A DNA stretch of 47,452 nt from Sulfuricurvum sp. GTDB lineage: Bacteria > Campylobacterota > Campylobacteria > Campylobacterales > Sulfurimonadaceae. The notes under the pieces are model-generated. The model did no database searches, was not told the DNA's origin, and saw nothing but the letters and a program-made list of their open reading frames with translations. Shown one piece after another: positions 8,038 through 17,600 of this stretch; within the stretch, counting starts at the first letter, position 1; every line of letters starts with the position of its first letter. The position numbers and the translations under genes are program-made. The stretch lies in NCBI RefSeq assembly GCF_023229695.1, contig NZ_JALNYS010000023.1, positions 1 through 47,452 of the forward strand, in the 5' to 3' direction.

Positions 8038-9728
8038 GTAGTAAACAAAAAATCGTGATTGACCCCGTTACCCGAATCGAAGGGCATCTGCGTGTTGAAG
8101 TGGAGATCGATGAAAATAATGTCGTCACGGAAGCATGGGCATCGGGGCAGCTGTTCCGTGGTATCGAAATTATTTTAAAAGGGCGCGATCCGCGTGATGT
8201 CGGAATGATCGCCCAGCGTATCTGCGGTGTCTGCACCAACGTTCATTACCGCGCCTCCATCAGTGCCGTCGAAGATGCGTACGCGATTACGATTCCCCAA
8301 AACGCCGAGATTATTCGGAATCTGGTGACGTTGGCTCTGTTTGTACAAGACCATATGGTTCACTATTATCACCTCCATTCGCTCGATTTTGTCGATATTA
8401 CGGGTGCTTTGAGCGCCGATTGTATCAAGGCGGCAGAGGTCGCCGAACGCTATCACGACCATCCGTACCGCAACTCGGTGGGGCATCTGGAGAGTGTGAA
8501 AGAGAAACTGGGCAGTTTTGTCAAAGCAGGGCGGCTGGGATTGTTTGCCAACGGCTACTGGGGACATGCGGCCTATCGTCTGAGCCCGGAGGAAAATCTG
8601 GTCCATATGAACCACTATCTCGAAGCGCTTCGGCTGCAACACGATATCTCCAAAGCGATCGCCATTTTTGCCGGGAAAACCCCCCATCCTCAGAATCTGG
8701 TCGTCGGCGGGGTTACAAGTGTCGCCGATATGCTCAATCCGCAGCGGCTGAACGATTTTATGTTCATTATCAAAGAGACGCGCGATTTTATCGAACGGGC
8801 CTATATCCCCGATATGAAAATGATCGTTAATGGTTATCGCGAATCGATGGAAGCGGGGGAAGGGCGCGGAAACGGTAATTTTTTATGCTGCGGCGGCTAC
8901 CGTTTCGGCGGAAAAGAGGAACTTTTTACCGGCGGGGTGATTCGAGGGCATGATTTCGATTCGATTGATGCATTTGATCCTTCATTTATTACTGAAGAGG
9001 CGTCACGATCATGGTATGAGAACGATGCCCCCCGTTCTCCGTATGAGGAAGATACCGTTCCGTTTTATACCGATCTCAACGATGACGGAACCCTTAAATC
9101 GGAGGGAAAATACAGCTGGGTCAAGGCTCCGCGCTATCAGGGAAAACCGATGGAGGTAGGACCGCTTGCCCGGATGATAATGGGGGTTTCAAAAAACTCC
9201 AAAGTGATCAAACCGTATATGGACCGTTTTATGGAGGCTACGGGGATGAAGCTGATCGATTTTTCGACGAGTGTCGGACGCAATGCCGCCCGCGCCGTAG
9301 AAGCGGAGATTTGCTGCGACTATATTTTCGATTTTATCAGCGATTTGATCGAAAATATTAAATACTATGATGAATCTACCTGGACGAAATACTCTTTTGA
9401 AGAGCTGCCCAAAGAGGCGCGCGGGCACGGTATATTTGAAGTGCCTCGGGGGGTATTGGGCCATTTTGTCCGAATCGAAGATTCGAAGGTGGCAAACTAT
9501 CAAGCGGTAGTCCCGACAACATGGAACGCTTCCCCCAAAGATGCCGATAACCGCCGTGGCGCCTATGAAGAGTCCTTGATCGGATTGAAACTGGCCGATC
9601 CCAAAAATCCTCTGGAAGTATTGCGGGTCATCCACTCTTTCGACCCGTGTCTGGCGTGTGCGGTACATGTCATCGATACAAAAGGGAGAGAGGTGGCGGA
9701 GTATAAAATTCCGGCAGTTTGCCTCTGA
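8034..9728 (+). CDS. hupL: Uptake [NiFe]-hydrogenase large subunit (group 2, HupL-like)
   Basis: This 564-residue catalytic subunit starts with the PVTRIEGHLRVEVEID motif near residues 11-26. Nickel ligands are C64 and C67 (RICGVC) and C539 and C542 (DPCLAC), followed by H545. Nineteen residues lie after H545 (546-564), the usual tail removed by a specific endopeptidase after Ni insertion. No such peptidase and no hyp genes are in the window. The start is fixed by AAGGAG at 8020-8025. It pairs with the fused small subunit just upstream. A cytoplasmic place and an H2-uptake role follow from group 2 membership. Recycling of nitrogenase H2, or supply of reductant for carbon fixation, is inference from context. 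Confidence 0.92.
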   Translation: MSSKQKIVIDPVTRIEGHLRVEVEIDENNVVTEAWASGQLFRGIEIILKGRDPRDVGMIAQRICGVCTNVHYRASISAVEDAYAITIPQNAEIIRNLVTLALFVQDHMVHYYHLHSLDFVDITGALSADCIKAAEVAERYHDHPYRNSVGHLESVKEKLGSFVKAGRLGLFANGYWGHAAYRLSPEENLVHMNHYLEALRLQHDISKAIAIFAGKTPHPQNLVVGGVTSVADMLNPQRLNDFMFIIKETRDFIERAYIPDMKMIVNGYRESMEAGEGRGNGNFLCCGGYRFGGKEELFTGGVIRGHDFDSIDAFDPSFITEEASRSWYENDAPRSPYEEDTVPFYTDLNDDGTLKSEGKYSWVKAPRYQGKPMEVGPLARMIMGVSKNSKVIKPYMDRFMEATGMKLIDFSTSVGRNAARAVEAEICCDYIFDFISDLIENIKYYDESTWTKYSFEELPKEARGHGIFEVPRGVLGHFVRIEDSKVANYQAVVPTTWNASPKDADNRRGAYEESLIGLKLADPKNPLEVLRVIHSFDPCLACAVHVIDTKGREVAEYKIPAVCL

Positions 9729-9752
9729 GGGCTTTTGGAATAGGGCGCTATC

Positions 9753-9886
9753 CTAACTGATGTTACGCACTTTTCGGGCAAAGCCCGTAAAGTGGCAGGG
9801 ACAAATGTCCCTACAGCTCAAAGCTACCCGCATCTTTCGGATGCGGGAGATTAACTCCCCTTGAAGCACTGGCTAGGGCAAGGTGC
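9753..9886. repeat. Palindromic dispersed element, long copy (also at 40978-41068)
   Basis: CTAACTGATGTTACGCAC at 9753-9770 recurs with one change at 40978. Both copies continue with AAAGCTACCCG, a hairpin, GGGAGATTAA, CCTTGAAG and GGCAAGGTG. This copy has about 50 extra bases holding two strong hairpins. One is at 9768-9794 (11 of 12 pairs, loop AAA). The other is AGGGAC-AAAT-GTCCCT at 9797-9812. The shared hairpin is CCCGCATC (9827-9834) with GATGCGGG (9840-9847). The element lies between convergent hupL and glgP and may act as a two-way terminator. It also encodes the last residues of glgP. Confidence 0.6.
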
Positions 9887-11547
9887 ACAAGGTCGGATCC
9901 TAATTGCGGATCATACATTTTGGTATAGTATTCGTGTACCATTCTTCCGGAATCAAAGGCCGGTATGACATCGGACATTGCGGTTTTCATAATCTGTGTC
10001 CATTGCTCGGGTTTATCGTAATACATCGGTATTATCTCTTTTTCCAGAATATCCATTAAATTTTTATTGTCTTCAGCATCCTGAACTTCGGGCAAAGCGG
10101 TGTGGTCGGCTGCGGGAATCGTAAAAGCGTTACACCCGTGTACGGCAAATTCCGGATGCCATCCGTCTTCCGTTGAAAAGTGGATTGATCCGTTCATGCT
10201 TGCCGTCATGCCGCTTGTACCGCTTGCTTCTCTGGATATTCTCGGGGTATTGAGCCAGATATCCGATCCTTGTTTAAGTTTGGCCGAGAGGTCCAGCTCA
10301 TATCCGACCAAGACCGCCATATTTTTGAAACTGTGGCTGATATGGATCAGCTCATTGAACGAATTGATCGCATTGGTATCCAAGGGGTAGGGTTTTCCGG
10401 CCCAGATGACCTGAACGGGTCTTTCGTGATTCTCCATCAGCTTTTTAAAGCGTGCGAAATCGTGTTTAAGGAGCCCAGGACGCTTGTATTCGGCAAAACG
10501 GCGTGCCCATACGATCGTCAATACTTCGGGATCAAACATTTTGCCGGTTTGGTTGGCAACTTCATTGAATAGAATCCGTTTAAGATGTTTTTTTCGACTG
10601 ACGAGGGCATAATCCTCATGTTCGTCCAAAGCCGTTAGCATGGCTTTATCACTCCAGTAACGGCGGCTTTGCGCATTCGTAATATAAGTGATCTCGGAAC
10701 ACCCTTCGCAATGCAGCCACATACGATTTGCAACCTTGCTATGGACTTTGGATACCGCATTGGTTATTTTTGCAGAACGGAGTGCACCGATGGTCAGATT
10801 GAATCTGTCATCATTTTGCATCATCATAACGGTTCGGACATCCGCAAGATCAAGACCGTTAAAAAAACCGAATTTATGAAGGAGATGGATGTTATGTTCC
10901 TCATTTCCGGCTTGTTCAGGTGTATGCGTCGTAAAAACTACCCGTTTTTTTACCTCTTTCATATCCCGATATTTGGCGTAGAGCTCATAGATCAGGGGGA
11001 GGGAGTGCCCTTCGTTCATATGGTAGATATCGATAGAGTGTTTTAGAGCTTCGAGAACTTTTATCCCGCCAATGCCCAGAACGATTTCTTGCGATATCCG
11101 CGTCTCCTCATGGGCATCATAGAGTTTGTGGGTAATGGTCCGGGCTAAAAAATCGTTCTCTTCGATATCGGTAGACAAGAGGATGAGCGGTGCGGAGCTA
11201 AATGTATTGGGCGGGAGATAGAAGGCTTTGATATGAACGTCCTGCGAATGGATCTTCACGGTTGCCTGAATCCCAAGATCTATAAGAAAATAATAATATT
11301 TGCGGATAAATTCGATTTTCAGGTAGCGATCCTCATTGCGTGATTGGTCATAATAGCCAAAGCTCCACAATATACCGACACCGACAACATTTTGTTTGAG
11401 ACTGTAGGCACTTCGCATATGAGAGCCGGCTAAAAATCCAAGACCGCCGGAATAGATCTTCAGTGATTGATGAATGGCGAATTCCATCGAAAAATAAGCT
11501 ACACTTGTAGAATATTTGGGATCAAACTTATAATCGTGCAGAATCAT
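9811..11547 (-). CDS. glgP: Alpha-glucan phosphorylase, short form (GT35-like)
   Basis: This 578-residue protein matches short alpha-glucan phosphorylases. It has YFSMEFAIHQSLKIYSGGLG at about 18-37, VWARRFAEYKRPGLL near 346-360, and EASGTSGMTASMNG at 440-453. The family normally degrades glycogen or maltodextrin to glucose-1-phosphate in the cytoplasm, using PLP on the lysine in GTSGMK. That lysine is Thr here (T448), so ordinary PLP-dependent phosphorolysis is doubtful. A non-PLP variant or another transferase role is possible. The start is supported by AAGGAG ahead of the ATG. The last 24-28 residues are encoded inside a palindromic repeat (9753-9886), so the C-terminus looks recently acquired. 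It converges on hupL. Confidence 0.72.
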   Translation of the reverse strand: MILHDYKFDPKYSTSVAYFSMEFAIHQSLKIYSGGLGFLAGSHMRSAYSLKQNVVGVGILWSFGYYDQSRNEDRYLKIEFIRKYYYFLIDLGIQATVKIHSQDVHIKAFYLPPNTFSSAPLILLSTDIEENDFLARTITHKLYDAHEETRISQEIVLGIGGIKVLEALKHSIDIYHMNEGHSLPLIYELYAKYRDMKEVKKRVVFTTHTPEQAGNEEHNIHLLHKFGFFNGLDLADVRTVMMMQNDDRFNLTIGALRSAKITNAVSKVHSKVANRMWLHCEGCSEITYITNAQSRRYWSDKAMLTALDEHEDYALVSRKKHLKRILFNEVANQTGKMFDPEVLTIVWARRFAEYKRPGLLKHDFARFKKLMENHERPVQVIWAGKPYPLDTNAINSFNELIHISHSFKNMAVLVGYELDLSAKLKQGSDIWLNTPRISREASGTSGMTASMNGSIHFSTEDGWHPEFAVHGCNAFTIPAADHTALPEVQDAEDNKNLMDILEKEIIPMYYDKPEQWTQIMKTAMSDVIPAFDSGRMVHEYYTKMYDPQLGSDLVHLALASASRGVNLPHPKDAGSFEL

Positions 11548-11733
11548 TTAACTCCTTACTTCTGATCATTTTTCCGTTAATACTCATTATTATGGATGAA
11601 AACGATTACGGGGAGGTTACCCTAAAATTGCACACTTGCGTATTTTTAATGGCAAAATGAAAAAGTGGAGACCCAATAGGAGACCAAATAAAGCTTAAAG
11701 TGGTTGGAAGCGCGTAAAGTATGGGATTGTAAG

Positions 11734-11808
11734 TGGTGACTCCAAGGGGATTTGAACCCCTATGACCAGAATGAAAATCTGAAATCCTAACCATTAGATG
11801 ATGGAGCC
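11734..11808 (-). tRNA. tRNA-Glu (anticodon TTC)
   Basis: On the minus strand the sequence folds as a full cloverleaf. The acceptor is GGCTCCA with TGGAGTC (one G-T pair). The anticodon stem is TCAGA/TCTGG with loop TTTTCAT, giving anticodon TTC. The T arm carries GGTTCAAATCC. The CCA end is encoded (11734-11736). A TATAAT lies about 37 bp upstream. Two reading frames that cross it are not genes. Confidence 0.95.
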
Positions 11809-11844
11809 ACTTTGTAAAGAAACGTTTTTATTTCTTGTGGTGAA

Positions 11845-11850
11845 ATTATA
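11845..11850 (-). promoter_or_regulatory. Probable -10 box for tRNA-Glu
   Basis: TATAAT on the minus strand, 37 bp upstream of the tRNA 5' end, in an AT-rich tract. No clear -35 is seen, which is normal for Campylobacterota housekeeping promoters. Confidence 0.5.
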
Positions 11851-11895
11851 GTGATGAAATGCTTAAAAAAAAATAAATCAGGTAACTTTTATTTT

Positions 11896-11915
11896 CTTCC
11901 CGTAGATGCGGGAAG
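11896..11915 (-). terminator. Hairpin after the RHH response regulator gene
   Basis: CTTCCCG-CATCTA-CGGGAAG on the minus strand, 8 bp after the stop codon. An A-rich stretch follows, and a run of nine T residues comes about 20 bases further on. The distance to the T run makes a classical intrinsic terminator only moderately likely. Confidence 0.4.
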
Positions 11916-11923
11916 AGGGGAGA

Positions 11924-12475
11924 TTAGTCGTTATAAAATGAACGCAAAGCTCGGATAATAACAGCATTTTTAGAGATACTTTCTGCTTTTGCATTCTCAT
12001 CAACCAATTCATAAACATCAAGTGGAAGTGAGATTGAAAAAGTTTTGGTTTCAATTTTTTTACGTTTCGCAACAAGCGTCGTAATATTTTGAAGCATTTC
12101 AAGAATTTTTTTCGTATCGATCGGTTTTTGGATGAAGCTGTTAACACCCACTTCAATCGATTCAGAAATTTTCTGGATATCGTTGCTCGCAGAGATAACG
12201 ATAATAATTTGTGAAGGGTTAATCGCACGGATACGACGGGCAAGTTCAATACCATCAATTTCCGGCATGATAACGTCTACAAAAATAATGTCCGGATTCA
12301 CTTTTTCATACAAACGCAATGCTTCGGCACCGTTGTATGCAGAAGTTACTTCGGCAAAAAAGTTTTTAAACGTAGAGCTGAGTAAATCGTTGGCTACTAC
12401 TTCATCTTCGACTACCATAGCCGTCAATTTTTTGGTTTGGTCAGTAAGTTGGATTAGATCGACATTAGATGACAT
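11924..12475 (-). CDS. Response regulator with ribbon-helix-helix output domain
   Basis: This 183-residue protein has an N-terminal receiver domain (about 16-135). The acidic pocket is VVEDE, the phospho-acceptor is D67 in FVDVIMP, and the conserved lysine is in IQKPID. The C-terminal 45 residues (TKTFSISLPLDVYELVDENA and onward) look like a CopG/Arc ribbon-helix-helix DNA-binding fold, one beta strand followed by two helices. RHH is an uncommon output for response regulators. A TATAAT (12537-12542) and a palindrome (12498-12519) precede the gene, with AAGGAG before the ATG, so autoregulation is plausible. No kinase is adjacent. The hybrid kinase and double-receiver genes upstream on the same strand are candidate partners. 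The RHH call is by eye. Confidence 0.75.
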   Translation of the reverse strand: MSSNVDLIQLTDQTKKLTAMVVEDEVVANDLLSSTFKNFFAEVTSAYNGAEALRLYEKVNPDIIFVDVIMPEIDGIELARRIRAINPSQIIIVISASNDIQKISESIEVGVNSFIQKPIDTKKILEMLQNITTLVAKRKKIETKTFSISLPLDVYELVDENAKAESISKNAVIIRALRSFYND

Positions 12476-12497
12476 GGAATACTCCTTTATGATTTTA

Positions 12498-12519
12498 ATG
12501 ATATGTTAAAAAATATCAT
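12498..12519. promoter_or_regulatory. Palindrome in the leader of the RHH response regulator
   Basis: ATGATAT-N8-ATATCAT, a perfect 7-bp inverted repeat between the -10 box and the ribosome site. RHH proteins bind short symmetric sites, so this may be an operator for the regulator itself. It could also be a leader hairpin. Confidence 0.4.
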
Positions 12520-12536
12520 TGTGGTATCTTGTTGTA

Positions 12537-12542
12537 ATTATA
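12537..12542 (-). promoter_or_regulatory. Probable -10 box of the RHH response regulator gene
   Basis: TATAAT on the minus strand about 60 bp before the ATG, in an AT-rich stretch. Confidence 0.45.
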
Positions 12543-12595
12543 GGTAATATAGATTAGCATCTCCTTAAAAAAAACAACTTGTTATCAAATTCTAA

Positions 12596-12811
12596 TCACA
12601 ACGGTTTATGTGACTTAAACTGTTCAAGCCACTCGATATTGGACTCATTGACGTTCTCTTGTTGCCGCAGTAACGAGTCTATTATATGAAGAAGCGTATC
12701 CCGGTCCATGAAAGTTAAAAGCTTTGGATCAATATGGGTCGGCTTCAATCCGGTGTAGCGGTTGAGGAGATTTTCGATGTCAGCAATGAGTTGTTCTTTA
12801 TTTGGTTCCAT
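12596..12811 (-). CDS. Small hypothetical protein (71 aa)
   Basis: The predicted product is acidic and helical with no recognised motif. It contains KPTHIDPKLLTFMDRDTLLHI in its middle. It lies alone between the double-receiver gene and the response regulator gene on the same strand, with 89 bp and 120 bp gaps. No good ribosome site precedes the ATG, so the start is uncertain. The composition looks protein-coding (balanced hydrophobic and charged pattern), but I cannot assign a function. It could be a small regulator accompanying the two-component genes. Confidence 0.5.
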   Translation of the reverse strand: MEPNKEQLIADIENLLNRYTGLKPTHIDPKLLTFMDRDTLLHIIDSLLRQQENVNESNIEWLEQFKSHKPL

Positions 12812-12900
12812 AAATGCAAGTATAGCAAAAAGGATTGAAGTTCATTTTTAAATTGGTTAACATAATATATATTCTATTTAAAAATAGAATCACGAATTTT

Positions 12901-14661
12901 CTAAAAAAATTCGATTTCCGCTTCCGTGCCGCTCTCAAATTCGGTTCCGTTGATAACGGTTTCGATTTGAAGACATGAACTGAAAAACGAAGCATCCAGA
13001 TAATGGATATCCTGAGTGTCCTGAAGTTCAAAGAGATGTTCAATCCAGCTGGAGAGATCATTTTTGAAATAGCGGAGAAACAAGAGCATCTTTTGAAGTT
13101 TTTCAGGTTCGGCGGATAACTCCTCTGATTTGGATTTCACCAACGTCGCGAGTGATATTAATGCATATGACAGCCCGGAAAATTCATATAGTTTACTGAT
13201 GACACGGGCATAGGTCTCCAACACATTGTCGGCAAACGCATTGAGATTTTCGGCAGTAGGATGGTATTTTAATTCATCAAGCCACCGTTCCCACTCCTCT
13301 TGCGTTTCGCGCAGATCACTCACTTCCCCGAATGCATCGTTGTCAATGGTAAGAATATATTCTTTCGCCGTTATTTTAATCGTGTAGCTCTCACGCAGTA
13401 CCAGTCGATCGTCAATGCCGACTTCACGTTTTTCGGGCCCACCGGCGAGCGGAACCGTTTTGAGGGGCGCGGGCTCATGATGAATCTGATTTTTCAACGG
13501 AAGACGAAAAGCGATCCACTTCTCCCCTACTTCGCACATGGAACCGAGTGTTTCGAACAATGCCCCCATTTTCGTATCCGGATGCAACGATTCTATCAGG
13601 GGGATCAGGATGAAGAGTTCGTCAAAACTCTCTTCAACCGTGAAGGTAAGGCCGGAAATTTCGTTGATTTCATAATGAAGGATCTTGTAGATCAGATTCA
13701 TCAGCATATCGAGTTTAATACAGATTCCAAATTCCGTGCATTCGAATCGCCCCATCAGCCAAATTCCGAAGTCCATTATCGTATCGTCGCTATTGATGTG
13801 AAATAGGGTTTTGAAACTGCGGATATTTTTGCTGAACGGATTGACAACGGTTTCGTGAGGGTGAAAGTTGATTTTAGGGGGTTCATAGCGTAATTTTTCC
13901 GCGATATTATGGAGTTTAAAGCGGATCAGTTCTTTATCAACCGGTTTTTCGATATAGGCTTCGATCCCCAGAGCGGACATCGCCTCTTGTATCCGTGAAT
14001 CCATGACGGCGGTTATCGCCATGACAATGGTATCGGGAAGATGTTTTTTAATGATTTTTGTTGCCTGAAATCCGTCCATGTGCGGCATCATAATATCCAT
14101 CAATACGATTTGCGGATGGATCTCCTGACATTTTTGAACGGCATCCTGACCGTTTATGGCTTCATAAATCTCAAAATAGTTCATTTTTCTGCAAATTGCC
14201 TGCAAAACCAGCCGGTTATCCTCCACATCATCCACGATCAGAAGTTTGATCGGAGCACTTCTCTGCGGAGCCTTTTTGGCGATATGGACATTGACGCGGG
14301 CCAGTAAAATGGGCGCATTGATGGGCTTGTGGATGTAATCCGCCGCACCGAGTTCAAACCCTTTTTTTTCATCATTGACTTCGTCCAAGGCAGTGACGAA
14401 AATAACCGGGATATCGCGGGTGTGAACCGATTCTTTCAATTGTCTGCATACCTCATACCCGTCCATTCCCGGCATCATGACATCCAAAAAAATCAAATCG
14501 GGTTTCGGAGTTGCAGAGGCGATTTGGATCGCCTCTGCGCCGGTTGTGGCAAACAAAACATTGTATTTCGTATCCAAAATATCGGCTAACACGTCGATAT
14601 TCTCGGAGAGGTCATCTACAATTAAAATAGTTTGTTTGGAAAACTCCGTAGGTTTATTCAA
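12901..14661 (-). CDS. Double-receiver response regulator with unknown C-terminal region
   Basis: This 586-residue protein has two tandem receiver domains. Residues 10-128 hold D60 in LIFLDVMMPGMDG. Residues 138-255 hold D189 in IVLMDIMMPHMDG. The last 300 residues have no DNA-binding, GGDEF or HD motif that I recognise and look alpha-helical. The gene overlaps the upstream hybrid kinase by 4 bp (ATGA), so the two form an operon. The kinase has its own receiver and Hpt domain, and the expected path is His-Asp-His-Asp into one or both receivers here. The output is unknown and may be protein-protein. Confidence 0.8.
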   Translation of the reverse strand: MNKPTEFSKQTILIVDDLSENIDVLADILDTKYNVLFATTGAEAIQIASATPKPDLIFLDVMMPGMDGYEVCRQLKESVHTRDIPVIFVTALDEVNDEKKGFELGAADYIHKPINAPILLARVNVHIAKKAPQRSAPIKLLIVDDVEDNRLVLQAICRKMNYFEIYEAINGQDAVQKCQEIHPQIVLMDIMMPHMDGFQATKIIKKHLPDTIVMAITAVMDSRIQEAMSALGIEAYIEKPVDKELIRFKLHNIAEKLRYEPPKINFHPHETVVNPFSKNIRSFKTLFHINSDDTIMDFGIWLMGRFECTEFGICIKLDMLMNLIYKILHYEINEISGLTFTVEESFDELFILIPLIESLHPDTKMGALFETLGSMCEVGEKWIAFRLPLKNQIHHEPAPLKTVPLAGGPEKREVGIDDRLVLRESYTIKITAKEYILTIDNDAFGEVSDLRETQEEWERWLDELKYHPTAENLNAFADNVLETYARVISKLYEFSGLSYALISLATLVKSKSEELSAEPEKLQKMLLFLRYFKNDLSSWIEHLFELQDTQDIHYLDASFFSSCLQIETVINGTEFESGTEAEIEFF

Positions 14662-17600
14662 TGTATTTCCCTTTTTTGTAGTACGGAACGGACGATTTTC
14701 AATGCTTCCTGAAAGCGGTACTCTTTCATATGCAGTTCGATCTCTTTTGCTTCGAACGTGTGGCCGGCTTCTCGGAGATGACGTGTAACCGATTCCACCA
14801 TTTTTCGAGCAGCCGTATTGTTTTGTTCCAGCAAATGTGAAAAAGTTTCAAGATTATTTCCGATATCGGTTATTACAATCGACCCTTTTGATGGATCATT
14901 GTAGCGTATTTCTTTAAGATTTTCTGCGAGTTTTGTGAGCCTATCTTCTAAAACAGCAAGGGCATCTTCCAGTCGATCCCATTGATTTTCTTTGAGTATT
15001 TTTTCAACATCTGCCGCTCCCATGACAATATTTGCCGCTCCGATGTAACCTGCCAATCCTTTGAGATTATGGGCTTGAATCCGTGCGGTTTCGGTATCGC
15101 CGTTCTTAAGGGACTCTTTGATTTGCATAAGGGATGGCGAATGGCTCTCTTTGAACCGGTCGATAAATTTATAGAGCATTTGAATCGATACCGCATGTTC
15201 AAGTGCACTGTCGATATCAAGTCCCTCAACCCGACGCAAATCGTCATCATCTTCTAAACGCAATTGCGGTTCGGGCAATGGGATTTGGGTCGGAGCGGGG
15301 ATCTGTGTCGACTTTATCCATCGTGCAAGTGTGGTAAAAAGCGATGCGATATCAATCGGTTTGGCAATAAAGTCATCCATACCCGCCTCGGTACAAGAAT
15401 CTTTGTCTTGTTGCATGACATTGGCCGTCATAGCGATGATCGGCAGATTTTTCAAGTGAGCATTCCGGCGTATCCGTCTCGTCGCTTCCAAGCCATCCAT
15501 AATCGGCATTTGGTAATCCATCAATACCCCGTCGTAATCGTTGTTGAGCACCATCTCAACGGCTTCATTTCCGTTGGATGCAACATCGGCGCGGACCCCT
15601 GCTTCGTACAGCATATTCAGTGCAACCTCCTGATTGAGATCGTTGTCTTCAACCAACAAGAGATACGAACCCCGGATCGTTTCGATCGCTTTTTGGTAGC
15701 TTAATCGTTCGATCCCCTGATTCTCCTCTTGGCTATTCGACTCCTCAACGTTTTGGGTGGCGAAGCCAAGGGTAAACCAGAAAAGAGTTCCGATGTTCGG
15801 TCGGCTTGTAACACCGATTTTCCCTCCCATCAATTCGACCAATTGTTTGCAGATGACCAATCCCAGGCCGCTTCCTCCGAATTTGCGTGAAATGGTTCCG
15901 TCTGCCTGGGTAAAGGGGTGAAACAGTTTTTCCATCTGTTCGTCACTCATCCCGATACCGGTGTCTTCTATGTCAAACCGAAGCATTGTCACTGCTTCGG
16001 TTGTGCCGGAGAGAGGATGAACGGTTAGTTTGATCTCCCCTTTTTCGGTGAATTTAATGGCATTATTGAGCAGGTTGGTCAATATCTGCCCGAGACGCGT
16101 GGGGTCCCCCAGAAGCCGTTTGGGAAGTGAGGGATCGATACGGAATGTGAGTTCCACCGGTTTATTCTGAATTTTTATCATGCAAACATCCGATACGTTT
16201 TTTAAGACGTCATCCAGATTAAAAGCTATCTTTTCGACTTCGAGTTTACCCGATTCGATTTTTGAAAAATCGAGGATATCGTTGATGATTCCCATTAGAT
16301 TTTTAGCGGAACGCTCTATTTTCTCGATATAGTTGCGTGATTTGGTTTCAAGGGGCAACTTCAGACTCAGATGAGACATCCCGATAATCGCATTGAGCGG
16401 GGTGCGGATCTCATGACTCATATTGGCGAGGAATTCGCTTTTGATCCGTTCCGCGGCAATGGCTTTTCGGCGTTCGTTTTCAACTTCGGTAATATCGGAA
16501 AAACTGATCAACAAAACCCTCTCCTCTTCCAGGGTGACGGGTTTGATCCGGACGGAAAAAATATGTTCCTTTCCTGCTCTGTCGGCCATAATGACATGAT
16601 GCAGACTTTTGGGTTTTCCCAAAACTTCATGGTGCCAATGCCAAGGGAGATTATCGACATCCAAATACCCTTCGCGTTGGATAAATAATTCGCTGATACA
16701 GCTGTGCCGGGAGAGAAAATCGTTCAAATCGTGATAGGGGAAAATTTCATAAAAATGTTTGTTAATCTGTAGAATTCCATTTTGGGGAGAGACGATGAGG
16801 ATAATACTCTCATCATTACTGAGAAACGCTTCTCTGGCAAACGAAGAGAGCCTTTTTTCATTTTCTCTTTGCTGTTCAATCATCTGGTTGAATACGGTGC
16901 CGAAATCACCGATTTCATTGGAAGCGGTGATGGAGACTTGTATCTCACGATTTCCCTGCATGTAGGCTTCGGTGGCATTGGAGAGCTGACGTATCGGCCC
17001 GGTAATGCGGCGGGCGATAAAATAGGCCGAGAGGGTAACAATCAATAAGCCGATGGCCAGTAAGGTTCCGGCGATAATATTTAACCGGTTCGGAAGCTCC
17101 ATCATGACCGATTCATCCGCTTCACTGATATGGACCCAAGGGATTCCGAAAATAACCAGAGCGTGGTGCTCTCCGAAAACCCGGTTTCCATTGGGTCCGG
17201 TATAGGTTAATACGGTTTCTGCCATATTCTCGTACTTTTTTTTGAGAAGGATATGTTCTTTGTACCAGTGCCGAAATTGTTCTGTATTGATTGAACGCCG
17301 CAGCACCTCATCTTCCGAATCAATTTGGGTCCGCAAGAATCCGTCACTGCCGACAAGATAATACGAAACACCCTGATGGGAGAGGTTGAATTTTTTAAAA
17401 TGGTCAAATACTTTGGCAAAATTCAATTGCAGCGCCAAAACCCCAATCATCTGCATTTTTTCATCAAAAATCGGTTCGCATAAAAATCCGGATAGCTTAT
17501 CCTTCGAGGGCCGGTACCGCTCCAAATCGGAAAAATGGATTTTTTTGTCATGGAGAGTGGCGCGAAATGCCTCGGCAAACCGCGTAGAGGAGTAGGAGCC

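Noticed and set aside
11606..11794. 62-codon minus-strand reading frame
   Set aside because: It runs across the tRNA-Glu gene and has no ribosome site.
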